Source of the DNA: Cryptococcus deneoformans JEC21
Taxonomy: Eukaryota > Basidiomycota > Tremellomycetes > Tremellales > Cryptococcaceae
Direction of reading: 5' to 3'
NCBI RefSeq assembly: GCF_000091045.1
Contig: NC_006694.1
Coordinates: forward strand, 165,001-229,000
Length of the DNA: 64,000 nucleotides
In this document: piece after piece, positions 47,752 through 58,181 of the stretch
Layout of the letters: each line of letters opens with the position of its first letter
How positions within the stretch are numbered: position 1 is the first letter of the stretch
Translations under genes and position numbers: made by a program
The notes under the pieces: generated by a model
Told to the model about the DNA's origin: nothing
Databases searched by the model: none
The model's input: only the letters and a program-made list of their open reading frames with translations

Positions 47752-49547
47752 TTATTTTCGAAGCTCGGCATCCTTCTTGAGCTCATCATCAATCTCTTCC
47801 GCAACGGAGCCTGTTCCCTCTTCTTGGCCGTAAGGGATTGGTCGGTTGACATCATCGGCCCTGTAGTGAGGAACTTGCTGGATAATGACATATGTAGACG
47901 GAATACAGAGGACAGCGAGCCCAAAGTTGATACCCAAAGGGATGAAACGGGTTTTGGCGTTGGAGTTGATACCATATGAGACAGCTTGTCCAACGGCTTC
48001 AACGCATCGGAAGATACCACCGTTACGGGCGTTTCCACCAACGTCGGTTGTGAAACAGGAGATGAGCCAGTAGATGTACTAATGAGGAGCAGCGTGTCAG
48101 CATTTATCATAATACAGTTGTTATCATGAGCAAGGTACTCACAGTTTGACAGAGGTAACCGCAGACCTGCATGATGTAGAAAGGAACGTAGGCGTTGGCC
48201 CATCCGGCGGAGTTCCAATCGTACTTGGGACTGGTGTTGAGGAACTTGGCCTGATTGGCACAGAGCCAGCCGAAAGACGCCAAAGAGGGAATCATGAAAA
48301 TAGCAAAACCAATTTGCGCCCTGCGACGTTGTGTCCAATGCTTGTTATCAAGGAAGAATTTACCGTAGATACCAGTGAAAACAATGATACCGGTAGGGAC
48401 AATGAAAGATGACAACGCTCGAGCACGGACGGAGAAGTAGTTTGTTAGGTATGTGGAGAGCACACCGCCGTAAAAGTAGGAGTAGAAACCGATGGGCATG
48501 AGGAGGAGCATTCGAGGGGAAATGATGGCCCTGTAAAGGTCGAGGAACTCGTACTTCCAAGGCTTCTTTGCAGCCAAGACGATGGGGACACCATCAGATC
48601 GTCGAACCTTGTGAGGAGGGGAGATAAGGAATGAGATGGGAAAGCCAATGGCCTCAATAGCGACGAAAATGAGATAGGTAGATGTGGCGATGGCACCAGC
48701 AGCGGCTGTCTTGGCATTCCGGGCGAGGGAGATACTTCCGCCGACGAGTTGACCAAGGTTACGAGAACCGACCCAGATGGCAAGATATCTGAGAATGGAC
48801 GTTAATATAAAATGAGAGAGTGCATTTAGGGGAAAGTGCACTCACTTGCCTCGTCGGCCTTCTTCAGGATATGATAAAATGATGGCAGCCTCAGCAACAT
48901 ACCAAAAACCGAAACCGGCACCGTAGAGAAAACGACCGAAAATGAGATACCACTGGACACCGTATTTGCTGTTCACGTAGTAAGCTGTAGAAGAATCTTC
49001 GTCAGTATATGCCGGAGTATATTAGTGTCAGGTGGTTAAAGCTTACCGGAACCATTAATAGCGAATGTGGCGGCACCGGCGATGAGCATGCCTTTGATGC
49101 CCATACGAGATGCAAGAGGACCACCGAGAAGGGAGATTACAGCGACAGCACAGTATGAAGCACATGTGGCGGCATCTATATAAAGATGTATTAGGTGAGT
49201 CTGCTGGCCTGCGTTCGGCTGTCCGATCGGCACGAAAAGGCATGACTACTTACTAACTGTGTAAGGAGTAGCTTGACCACCACCACCAAGACCGCTGATC
49301 GCATCAGCCATAGCAGGGCCTACTGGTTATCAGCCAATGTCCAAAATTGTCACCATGGTGCGATGTCCTTACCACAGAAGGCGAGGGCTGAAACAACGCA
49401 GATCTGGAAAAGAGAACTTCGGTAAATGGCCATCCACTTCGACTGTGGTTTAGGTGGTGGCGGGACCACTTCAACCTCCATAATACTAGTTTCGAGCGCT
49501 GGCATCTGCACAACCAGCTCTTCCGACTTTCGGTCTGGCGAAGACAT
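47752..49547 (-). CDS. MFS/UNC93-like (DUF895) membrane transporter
   Basis: The cytosolic N-terminus (MSSPDRKSEELVVQMP) is followed by helices spread over six or seven exons. These include SSLFQICVVSALAFCG, ASYCAVAVISLLGGPLASRM, YLIFGRFLYGAGFGFWYVAE, IFVAIEAIGFPISFLISPP, MLLLMPIGFYSYFYGGVLST, and a final GINFGLAVLCIPSTYVIIQQ. The tail is charged and ends DELKKDAELRK. The order of motifs (AEAAIILSYPEEGRRGKYLA) matches fungal DUF895/UNC93-type proteins of the major facilitator fold. The substrate is unknown. It is transcribed divergently from the FAD oxidoreductase with 696 bp between starts. Confidence 0.83.
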
Positions 49548-50243
49548 ATTTGAGTGGTTCTTGTCTTTTCTGGCGGTGTTTGAGTGAACCTTGGATTCGA
49601 CCTGTGTTCTTAATAAGAAGTGACCTTTTAATCTGCTTCATATATCATTTCATTTGTTTACCCGAAGAGGTCTAAACCCGTTATCGCACCAGAAATACTG
49701 CGTTATGATCATGTGAGATATGAGATAAAGGTGTTCTCCGCCGGAACAATAACACGAAACAGGTTCAGCCGTCGTCTGTTCGACCATAGTCGATGGGAGA
49801 AAAGCAGAGAAAGTGTAAGCGTCGCTTGCAAGTCGACCCTGACCACTGACGGGCGTTTGGGTGCGGAGGTACTCTAGATCTCGAGATAACAGATAGCTTA
49901 CCCGATTGGTCCTTCGGGATTACTATTATTAAACGCCGGCTCGGCATTTTCCTTGTTTGTGGGATCAGCTGACGCGCACCTCCACCACTGCCAGCACAGG
50001 TCAGGCGATATGATAAGCTTCTTCAGTGGAAGGAATTTCACGCGAACGTACGCATGTTGTCCGGGTTGATCATCGACTCTTCATCGTCCGACGCTCTTTC
50101 CGAAGGTCGGCCCGAACGTCTGAAGGAGCCGACGGTTGAGAACAGTCAAAACAGAAAGCAATCGACTATCCTGTTTAACATTCCTCATCTTACCTCCTGA
50201 CTTTGTCGAGCCTGAACCTGATCACTCTCCCATACGCATCACA
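49548..50243. promoter_or_regulatory. Shared divergent promoter A (UNC93-like MFS / FAD oxidoreductase)
   Basis: 696 bp between opposed start codons. CCGACG occurs at 50088-50093 and again at 50129-50134. The second is part of CCGACGG, a CCG-N-CGG arrangement. The same hexamer recurs in the two other divergent promoters of this neighbourhood. Confidence 0.55.
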
Positions 50244-52027
50244 ATGACCGTATCTCCCACCTATCCCAACCAAGAAGATCGTCTACTCCCTGTCCAGAAC
50301 CGTACAGAGTCGTTCTGGCTTTCTGAACGCGACCCACTTCTGCAGAATGCCCACACTACACCTGAGCTCCCAAGGTCTGCCGACGTTGTCATCGTTGGAA
50401 GTGGCCTCACTGGAGCCATGATGAGCTATCATGTGTACGAAAATGCCCGAAAAGCTGGGAGGGACATCAAGATCGTTATGCTTGAGGCAGACGAATTTTG
50501 TGGTGGGGCTACAGCGAGGAACGGTGAGTCGTGATTAGTCTTTTTATGACAGCAGATTATAGCTGATAGCTTGTTACTTGTAGGCGGTCACTGTAAGCCT
50601 ATGACTATTTTCGGCTACCGCGCAGAGGCAGCAAAACATGGACCGAAAATCGCAAACCAGCTTCTCACATTTGAAGCCGCTGCTCTTCAACAGTACGCTG
50701 CGATCGTCAAGAAGGAAGATATTGATTGTGACATGCACGTCACCAGAGCTTTTGACGTTTGCTTCAGGAAGGAAGACGCTGAGGCAGGCAAGAAGGATTA
50801 CGAGGCGAGAAAGGCTGCTTGGGGTGAGGATATGGCCAAACACGACTTGAGAGTGGTAGAAGATCCTAAAGAACTTGAGGCGCTTACAGGTGTGCGAGGA
50901 GGGTATTGGGGCGCGAGCTACCCTGCCGGTCACCTCTGGCCTTACAAACTTGCTTCTGCTTGTAAGCCATATCCTCCTTGCCTGTGCGTAAAAATGGAGC
51001 CTGACAAAAGATACAGTAACACACATTGGCCTAAGCCGTGGTCTCAACTTTCAAACCCATACGCCCGCTCTATCTCTTGAACGATCCCCCTCCCAACCCA
51101 GTCAATGGGTGGTCACCACCCCCCGCGGATCTATCACGACCACTTCTGTCGTGGTAGCCACCAACGCCTATACTTCTGGCTTCCTTCCCGAATTCAAATC
51201 TCTCATCTTCCCTGTCCGTGGTACCGCATGCTCCATTACCCCCGCTCCTTCCCACTCCCACGGGTCTATTCCGGGACCTATCAAATACACCTTTGGCTTC
51301 CGACATGGCCCTGGGGAGGTAGACTATATGATCCCCCGACAGGGTAGGGGTAGGATTCCTGGTAGCGGAGATAGGAGTCTCATTCTTGGCGGAGCCAAGG
51401 GTTGCTTCTTGAGCAATATAGATCAGTGGTATGATAATAAGAACGATAATGAGCACATGCCTGGAGCTCAAAAGTACTTTGAAGGCTTTATGAAAAAGTA
51501 CTTTGTGGGTTGGAATGGTAATAAGCACGGTAACGTTGATAGAGTCTGGTCTGGAAGTGAGTACATCAATTGTAAACCACCATGGTCCTCAGCTGACGAA
51601 GTGTCCCTTAGTCTTGGGCTACTCAAGCGATCTTCTTCCCTATGTCGGTGAAGTCCCTAACAAGCCAGGAGTCTTTATTTGTGCCGGGTTCACAGGACAT
51701 GGTGAGCCTTGATCATAGCAACTCGTAGCGAATTTACAGCTGCTGATGAGCCTCTGTTTCTTAGGTATGCCTCGTATACCTGGTTGCACCGCCGCTCTCT
51801 CCTCTCTGGCTTTCTCTTACCTTTCGAACGGCACCACGACACCTGACGCTAACAAGGCCTTCCAAGATGCTCTTCCCCAACCATATTGGTTGACCAAGGA
51901 AAGATTTGAGTCCAAGATAAACTTGATTAAGGCAGCTATGGGTCAAAGGGATAAGGCAAAATTGGATACCACCAATCAGGCCGACGAAGCGATTCTGGCG
52001 GCGAAGATGGGGGACGCAAAGTTGTAA
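50244..52027 (+). CDS. FAD-dependent amine/amino-acid oxidoreductase (DAO family)
   Basis: Five exons. The dinucleotide-binding motif ADVVIVGSGLTGAMMSYHV is followed by VMLEADEFCGGATARNGGHC, whose ARN|GG joins across an intron at 50,525-50,582. Further on are GASYPAGHLWPYKLA, SVVVATNAYTSGFLPEF, FPVRGTACSITPA, and the C-terminal FAD segment LPYVGEVPNKPGVFICAGFT ending GHGMPRIPG. The order matches the DAO/GlpO fold, close to gamma-glutamylputrescine-oxidase and related fungal oxidoreductases. The reaction would be oxidative deamination of an amine to an aldehyde or ketone. I chose the ATG at 50244 (CACAATGACC) over an in-frame one at 50136 because conserved sequence starts later and the upstream part is not protein-like. 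The exact substrate is unknown. Confidence 0.85.
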
Positions 52028-52513
52028 AGAATTTAGTACTAGAGATAATACAGTTATATGCGTAGACTCTTCTCAGGCACTTTCGTTTAGTTGTAAGATT
52101 GTAGGTTCTTTCCAGTTATCATGTAAACCTTCCTCGTCGTGAGATGTAGCTGTTAGATGGAAAAGCGAACTGGTTGGGAATATAACTTGAGCTAAGCTGA
52201 TGTTGCACAATATTTATTAAAAGATTCCAAATGTCAACCTGAAAAAGTCAGTGTAAGGTCCACACCGAAGGTCTCCATACTCCCAAGGGTCTCTAAAGAT
52301 GATGAGCATGTCAAGTAGTGGTTAGGCCGACCAAAAGAGAGTATGTACAAAGAACAAGATATCATAATGTAATTATGGCATGTGAGCTTTAATATCACCC
52401 ATGTTGTATTCAGCATAGATGTACCAGTATCTAAGCCCATGCATATGCCAAAAGGAAATATTATCGGAACCAACATTAAGCACTGTTGTTATCAATTTAC
52501 AACTATTTTAATT
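52028..52513. other. Intergenic between convergent genes
   Basis: 486 bp, AT-rich. No gene or structured feature seen. Confidence 0.45.
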
Positions 52514-53426
52514 CTACTTCTTACCCCACTTCTCAACGATACCCTTGCCTAAGGAGACAAGATCAGGGGCAACCAAATCAGACTTGCCGAAAATAACCTC
52601 GCATTCATCGTACTCGTAAGTAGTGGTGTAGGCAGTGAGGAAACCAGCAGCCTTGGCAGCAGCACAGTCCCAAGCATGAGAAGCTATTGTAACTTAGTCA
52701 GCTTTGCACGCATCGATTCGAAGCAAGAAAAAGAATATTTACCAGCAAAGACAGAAACTTCTCCCGGTTGATCGGAGCCAGCCTTTTCCCGAGCAAACTT
52801 GTAAACAGCAGCCTCAGGCTTACCAGCCTTGACCATGTCTGCTGAGAGAATGTGGTCAAGGGGCATCTCGACACCAGCATTGTCAAAGTAGCCCTTGACT
52901 CGATCGACATTGGCATCGGAACAACACCAGACCTCAAAACCCCCATCCCTCAGAGTTTGCATCATCTCTGCCAATCCCGGTCTGGCCTTGAGCTTCTTAT
53001 ATTCGTTCATGATGTAGTCAACGTCGTCGGCCGTGAAAAAGTCGTCAAGAGCTTCAACGGGGACACCGGCTTGAAAGAGAACTCGTGTGAGAGTGTTGGA
53101 AAGGATGGCGAAGAAAGCCTTGTATTGTTTGATCTGGGAGAGGTATGAATAGTCACGCTCAGTGGAGCAGACCCAGGAGTAGAAAAGGAGCTTGGAGGGA
53201 ATGCCATATTTGGCTAGTTTGGGACCGAGACGAGCCTGGAGAGCTTCGGCACCGTTATCGTAAGAGACTGAAGGGGACGATCATCAGCCTAGAACAGATA
53301 GAGGATGGAGGCTTCCAAAACATACAACATGTTCCCACAACGTCGACTGTGGATAAAAAGAAAATCGTCAGCCGGTGCTCAAGCTCAGCTGAGGTCTCGT
53401 AACCACTCACAAACAACAGAAGGCAT
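52514..53426 (-). CDS. 2-haloacid-dehalogenase-like HAD hydrolase
   Basis: Four or five exons. The first 16 nt splice so that MPSVV joins FDVVGTCFSY, the HAD motif I with nucleophilic Asp (DxxGT). A cap domain follows, with SWVCSTERDYSYL, KAFFAILSNTLTRVL and FTADDVDYI. Then come motif II (VWCCSDAN), the conserved Lys (MVKAGKPEAAVYKF) and motif III (FAGASHAWDCAAAKAAGF). About 250 residues, as in type II haloacid dehalogenases. Fungal members seldom have proven substrates; detoxification of 2-halo-acids or action on a phosphorylated metabolite are both possible. The gene is head-to-head with the aminotransferase. Confidence 0.85.
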
Positions 53427-54081
53427 GACGATAGATTATGTATAAGGGGTAACAGGTATATAGTAGAAGGTTTATTTGATGGTAGAAACTGAAGATGTGA
53501 TCGAATGCGCGTGTTGTTGTGGGGATTGTGGAAAGTAAGGGCCCATGTCCGTCTTCAAATAGGTGTGGGAGATAGTAGATAGCAGCCGGGATAATCTCCA
53601 CAAAACGACTCAGCAGGTGACAGATAAAGTAGCGTCGGATTCCCCGGTCAATAGACCGAGGCGCAGGCCAAGCCCCGATAGGTAATTACCGATCCGCCGC
53701 TTGTCAACTAGTTGCCGAAAAAAGTAATTCTTCCAACTTGCAGCACCCTTGCCGACGCTTGATAAGGAGATAACGAGATTCTTGATGGGTTATGATTCGC
53801 TTCGCTAGTCGCTGCAGAGGTCGTGCACGAATTCACATTAGCAGGCGACCAATCTGCTGATTGGGATGTTAAGCGCTGCATGCGTGACCAATTCGCGTGC
53901 ATGTTTAGGCCAGCCGAGCGAGGTTGCCCGGCATTTTCGACTCACTGTGGCCGCAGGCCGTGCATACTTGCTATGTATAGCTTTAAAGCCCATAAATTAA
54001 CGTACTTCCTTTCTCCAGAAGAATCAACCACATTCTTATCTTCTGCATTCTATCCGAGTTATTCACTCGACCATAATCATA
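53427..54081. promoter_or_regulatory. Shared divergent promoter B (HAD / aminotransferase)
   Basis: 655 bp between opposed starts. CGTCGG is at 53633-53638 and its inverse CCGACG at 53752-53757, both with the extended form GCGTCGG/CCGACGC. This matches the motif in promoters A and C. Confidence 0.55.
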
Positions 54082-55844
54082 ATGCCTTCCTTCGAGCCTG
54101 CTGTTTCTTCTCACATCGCTCCCCTCCCTTCGGCATCAAAGCCTCTTCCGTTAACCACCTCTACCGAGGGCCTTCAGGCTCTCGCTGACAAGCACATCAC
54201 CAAGGGACTTGGTAGACTCCGAGACCATGTTTTCAAAGAGGGCAAAGGTCTTCGAGTCCTGACAACCGCAAGTTCCATTCCGCGCACTTAACTCCAAAAA
54301 ACAAGGCTGACCGGAGGATTGTCTTGATCAGGAAAACCAAAAACTCCTCGACTTCACCTCTGGTATTGGAGTCACTTCCCTGGGCCATGCTCATCCCGAC
54401 GTTACGGCTGCCATTATCTCCCAAGCACAATCCATCATTCATGTCCAATGCGCTATCGGTCTCTCCGAGCCATACGTGCAATTGGTCGAGTCATTGCTGA
54501 CTATGATGCCTGACCCAAGCTTGGACAGCTTCTTCTTCTGGAATTCTGGATCTGAAGCAATCGAGGCCGCCATAAAGGTCTCCAGGACCAAGACGAAGAG
54601 GAACAACATTGTGGTAATGCAGGGTGGTTACCATGGTGAGTTATACACCGGGTACTATGTCAAAGGGTAATATGCTGACATTGGCCTTCTTAGGGCGAAC
54701 TTCTGGCGCTGCGGCCTTGACTCGATCCAAGACTTCTTTCTTTAGGGGCACTGGGCCTTTGATGGTGAGTGGTGATACGATTAGACGAGTTTTTCCAAAG
54801 CTAACAGCCTCACAGCCATGCGTCTACACCACTCCTTTCCCTTACTGGCACGCAATGGGTCTTCCCAAAGACACTCCTGAGGAAGTCCTCATTGAACAAG
54901 CCATTTTGGGCATCGAAAACTTGCTTCAACAGCAGACTGCTCCCGAAGACACTGCTGCCATCTTCCTTGAGCCTGTCATCGGCGAGGGTGGATACATTCC
55001 TGCTCCCACCGCTTATGTTAAGCACTTACGAAAGCTTTGTGACAAGTATGGTATCATGCTCGTGATTGGTGAGTACACTAAGAAATGGGTATGCAAAAAG
55101 CTGACCAGAAGCAAAGACGAGATTCAAACAGGTTTCGGACGTACAGGAAAGACTTTCGCCATCGAGCACACTGGTGTCACACCCGACATCATGGTCTACG
55201 CCAAAGGTTTCGCCAACGGAATGCCTATCTCTGGTATTGTTACCAGAAAGGAGATCATGGACGTTATGGCTCCTGGTTCTTTGGTAAGTCACAGACCGTT
55301 TTTATTCCTTTATGGCCTGACTGACTTTTGGTATAGGGGGGCACTTACTCTGGTAACGTGGTCGCATGTGCTGCCGCTCTCGCCACTACTCGATACATGC
55401 GTACTCATGATATCCTTGGCAACGTCCAAGCTCGATCCGAGCAGCTTTTCAAGGGCCTCCGCGAGATCCAGGAAGACGAGGCCAACGGTGGCTGGATGAT
55501 AGAGGAGGTTCGAGGCAAGGGTGTATGTAAATCTGTCGGCGATGATTCATGCCATGTACTGACAGAATTGTTTCCCACAGCTCATGATTGCCATCGAGTT
55601 CAAAGACCCTAACTCTAAACTCACTTCATCCCATAACCGCGGCGATATTTCTCTTCCTGGTAACCTTAACAAGCTCGTCCAAGACGCTTGTTACGACAGA
55701 GGGTTGCTCGTCCTCACTACAAGTATCTACCCTGTCCTGCGATTGATCCCTGCTTTGGTTCTGAGTGAAGAGGAAGTGGATGAGGCTTTAAAGATTATTA
55801 AGGAATCTGTGAAGGAGGTTGCTAGTGTCATCGAGGGAAACTAA
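54082..55844 (+). CDS. Class III omega-aminotransferase, GabT-like (4-aminobutyrate aminotransferase)
   Basis: PLP enzyme of about 450 residues. Exon 1 (54082-54267) appears to use a GC-AG intron (54268-54331, donor GCAAGT), joining RVLTT to ENQKLLDFTSG. Motifs in order: GIGVTSLGHAHPDV, FFFWNSGSEAIEAAIK, VMQGGYHG|RTSGA, FLEPVIGEGGYIPAP, DEIQTGFGRTGKTFAIEH (bridged by an intron at about 55,068-55,118), and VYAKGFANGMP with the PLP-binding Lys. GGTYSGNVVACAAAL follows. The sequence is closer in style to bacterial GabT than to the longer mitochondrial ABAT/Uga1 type. It probably transfers the amino group of GABA or a similar omega-amino acid to 2-oxoglutarate. With the nearby SSADH it forms a plausible GABA-to-succinate route. 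Confidence 0.86.
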
Positions 55845-56217
55845 TAGAAGTTCAACAAGTGTTTATAAATTGTAGTCTGATTTCGGTTACCTCATGTATG
55901 GAGACTTTTCAATGGTAATGATGATGGTATCTGTTCTTTATAATCCTACTTAACTACAGTGCCATCATTACAGTCTGGCGGCTCAAAAGAAAGTATGGAG
56001 AATGTGATAGAATTCAATAATCTTTCCAGGACAAAAGATAAATGACATGATACATAAATTTACCTCAAGAAAAAATAATCTGTTACTAACACGGTTGGAA
56101 TGACAAGCACGGTTGTGGGACATTGGTGGTTTTACGCTGGGACTTATTCAGAGGAACTTCAGATAGGATGTCGACCTATTCGAGGGAGTCAAAGGCGAAA
56201 GAATGCATGGTTATAGT
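55845..56217. other. Intergenic between convergent genes
   Basis: 373 bp of AT-rich 3' sequence. Nothing further seen. Confidence 0.45.
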
Positions 56218-57564
56218 TTAGAGGGTCTCCAGAATCTTACAAACGGCCTCTGTAACCTGACTTGTCTTCAATTTCCCTCCCAAATCACCTGTTGTCTGGC
56301 CATCCGCGATGCTCTGCTTACACGCCTTTTCTACCAAGTCTGCCGCCTCATTTTCTCCCAACCATCTCAGCATTTCAGCAGCGGACATGATTGCAGCAAT
56401 GGGATTGGCGAGATCCTTTCCCATGATATCGAATGCAGCACCGTGAACAGGTTCGAACAGAGAAGGTGAAGTGCGAGTGGGATCAAGAGAGGCAGAATGG
56501 GCAATACCGATAGATCCAGAAAGTCCGGCAGCCAGGTCAGACAAGATGCTAGGGATGGTGTTAATGACTGGTCGTAAGATCACCCACTGATGGGCAACAC
56601 TCACTCTCCGTGCAAGTTTGTAGTAACTATAGTATCGAGACTGGTGGGCTTGGCAACCATCCTTACAGTCATGGCGTCGACCTTCAGAATGATTAGAATC
56701 CTTGCATTTTCTCCTTTTGATTAGTAAGATTACACTTACCAGCATCTTATCCCATTTGACGTCTGGGAAGTCCTTTGACACAATTTCCGCAACCTCGTCC
56801 CACAAAAGCAATCCATAACGCTAAACCAAAGATTAGCAAGGCATTTCATTATTTAATATTAATATACTTACTTGGGCATTGCTCTTGGAAACTACCGTCA
56901 AAAACTTCTTCGGTCGACTTTGAGCAGTCTCGAAAGCGAAACGCATAACTCTTTCGACACCTTTCCTGGTGAACACTGCCAACTCGGTCGCCACTTCCCA
57001 TTCCGTACCGACGTGCGTTCTACCTCCTTGTCCCGCATATTCACCCTCGGTGTTCTCACGGACAATAATCCAATCGAGATCCCCAGGCTTAGTGCCTACT
57101 ATACGTGAAGGGATACCGGGGAGTATAGAGGATGGTCGGATATTGACGTATTGTTGGAAAGTCTGCCGCATGGGCAAGATAAGCTCCCATAGAGAGATGT
57201 GATCCGGAACGTCTGGATCACCGACCGCACCAAAGAAGATGGCATCAGACTTTCGAAGGTGGTCAAGCCATCCCGCGGGGGTATAGGAGCCCTGAGCCTT
57301 ATATCGGGCGCCTGACAAACTGTAAGCTAATGGCTATTTAGAAACAAGAGTTATACTCACTTCCATAATCGAGTTCATCAAAAGAGAGCTCGAAGCCTCC
57401 TACTTTCTTCTGGACAGCCCTAAGGACCTTCAAAGTGGATGCTGTAACTTCTATTCCGATGCCTACCCCAAAAAGTCAGCTAGAAAGTAATGCGCGTAAT
57501 TGCAAGAATGCTCACCATCGCCGGGAATGACAGCAATGTTGTGTTGTCGAGAGTTGCTAGGCAT
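56218..57564 (-). CDS. Tartrate / D-malate dehydrogenase type (isocitrate-isopropylmalate dehydrogenase family)
   Basis: NAD-linked beta-decarboxylating dehydrogenase. The N-terminus MPSNSRQHNIAVIPGDG continues after an intron. Later motifs are FFGAVGDPDVPDHISLWELI, QYVNIRPS, DWIIVRENTEGEYAGQGG, TKPTSLDTIVTTNLHGDILS-like metal-binding residues (D and H), LAAGLSGSIGIAHSASLDP, and SLFEPVHGAAFDI followed by MGKDLANPIAAI. The VRENTEGEYAGQGG loop and the short length (about 360 residues) fit TtuC/DmlA-type enzymes rather than Leu2. I chose the ATG at 57564 because PGDGIG follows closely. It is head-to-head with the SSADH gene (617 bp), so the two may share regulation. Confidence 0.85.
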
Positions 57565-58181
57565 CTTGAAAGAAACAGATGGTGCTAGTTTTCAGCGAGA
57601 CTAAGGAATTAAATTGCAGAAAGATAGCGAGGGGGACATTGAAAAGCTTGTGAACTTGCTGTTCATCTCTTGTAGGAGCTGCTTGACACGCTGCTTGACA
57701 AACGTGTCCTTTCTTACATCAGCTGTCGGCAACTTGATCGGCCTGCGCTCGCTTGGAGCAGTTGACAGTCTTATCGAGCCAGATCTTGAGCTTGATCCGG
57801 AGTGGAGAAAGCGTCGGTAGTTCGCGGAAGAGCAGGGGCGACGGAGGCGAGCGAGACTGTGACGCACACGGCCCGGCCTTGTTGTTGTTGTTGACGGCGC
57901 TTATGACTGTGCAGTCCAGGTCACGTGCCCGTCGGAGGACTTTCCCAATAGCCGATATCACTAGGTACAGTATTAGCGATTAATTTGCCGTCGGCAAAAC
58001 ATGTTCGGTCTATTTTCGCTTCGGAAGGCCGGCTGCAAACGGACATGGGAACTTCTGAATGTATAGTGATATGTGAAAGGCAAGGACCCTTTGCGGTTGT
58101 ATACATCATAAGAGCTCACTCAAACATCATCGATTTCTCAATTCCTCTCTCTCATCTGACAGGAAGATTATCTCCAACACA
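57565..58181. promoter_or_regulatory. Shared divergent promoter C (dehydrogenase / SSADH)
   Basis: 617 bp between opposed starts. CGTCGG occurs at 57812-57817, 57930-57935 and 57989-57994. The last two are CCGTCGG (CCG-N-CGG), and the third lies in a 15-bp perfect odd palindrome TTTGCCGTCGGCAAA (57984-57998). An E-box CACGTG lies near 57,922. An open frame with a presequence-like start (MRHSLARLRRP) crosses 57867-57601 on the minus strand but could not be joined to the dehydrogenase in phase. Confidence 0.6.

Noticed and set aside
57601..57867. Presequence-like minus-strand frame (MRHSLARLRRP...) as a mitochondrial first exon of the dehydrogenase
   Set aside because: I found no donor/acceptor pair that joins it in phase to the exon at 57564 without a stop. 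It remains an unproven alternative.
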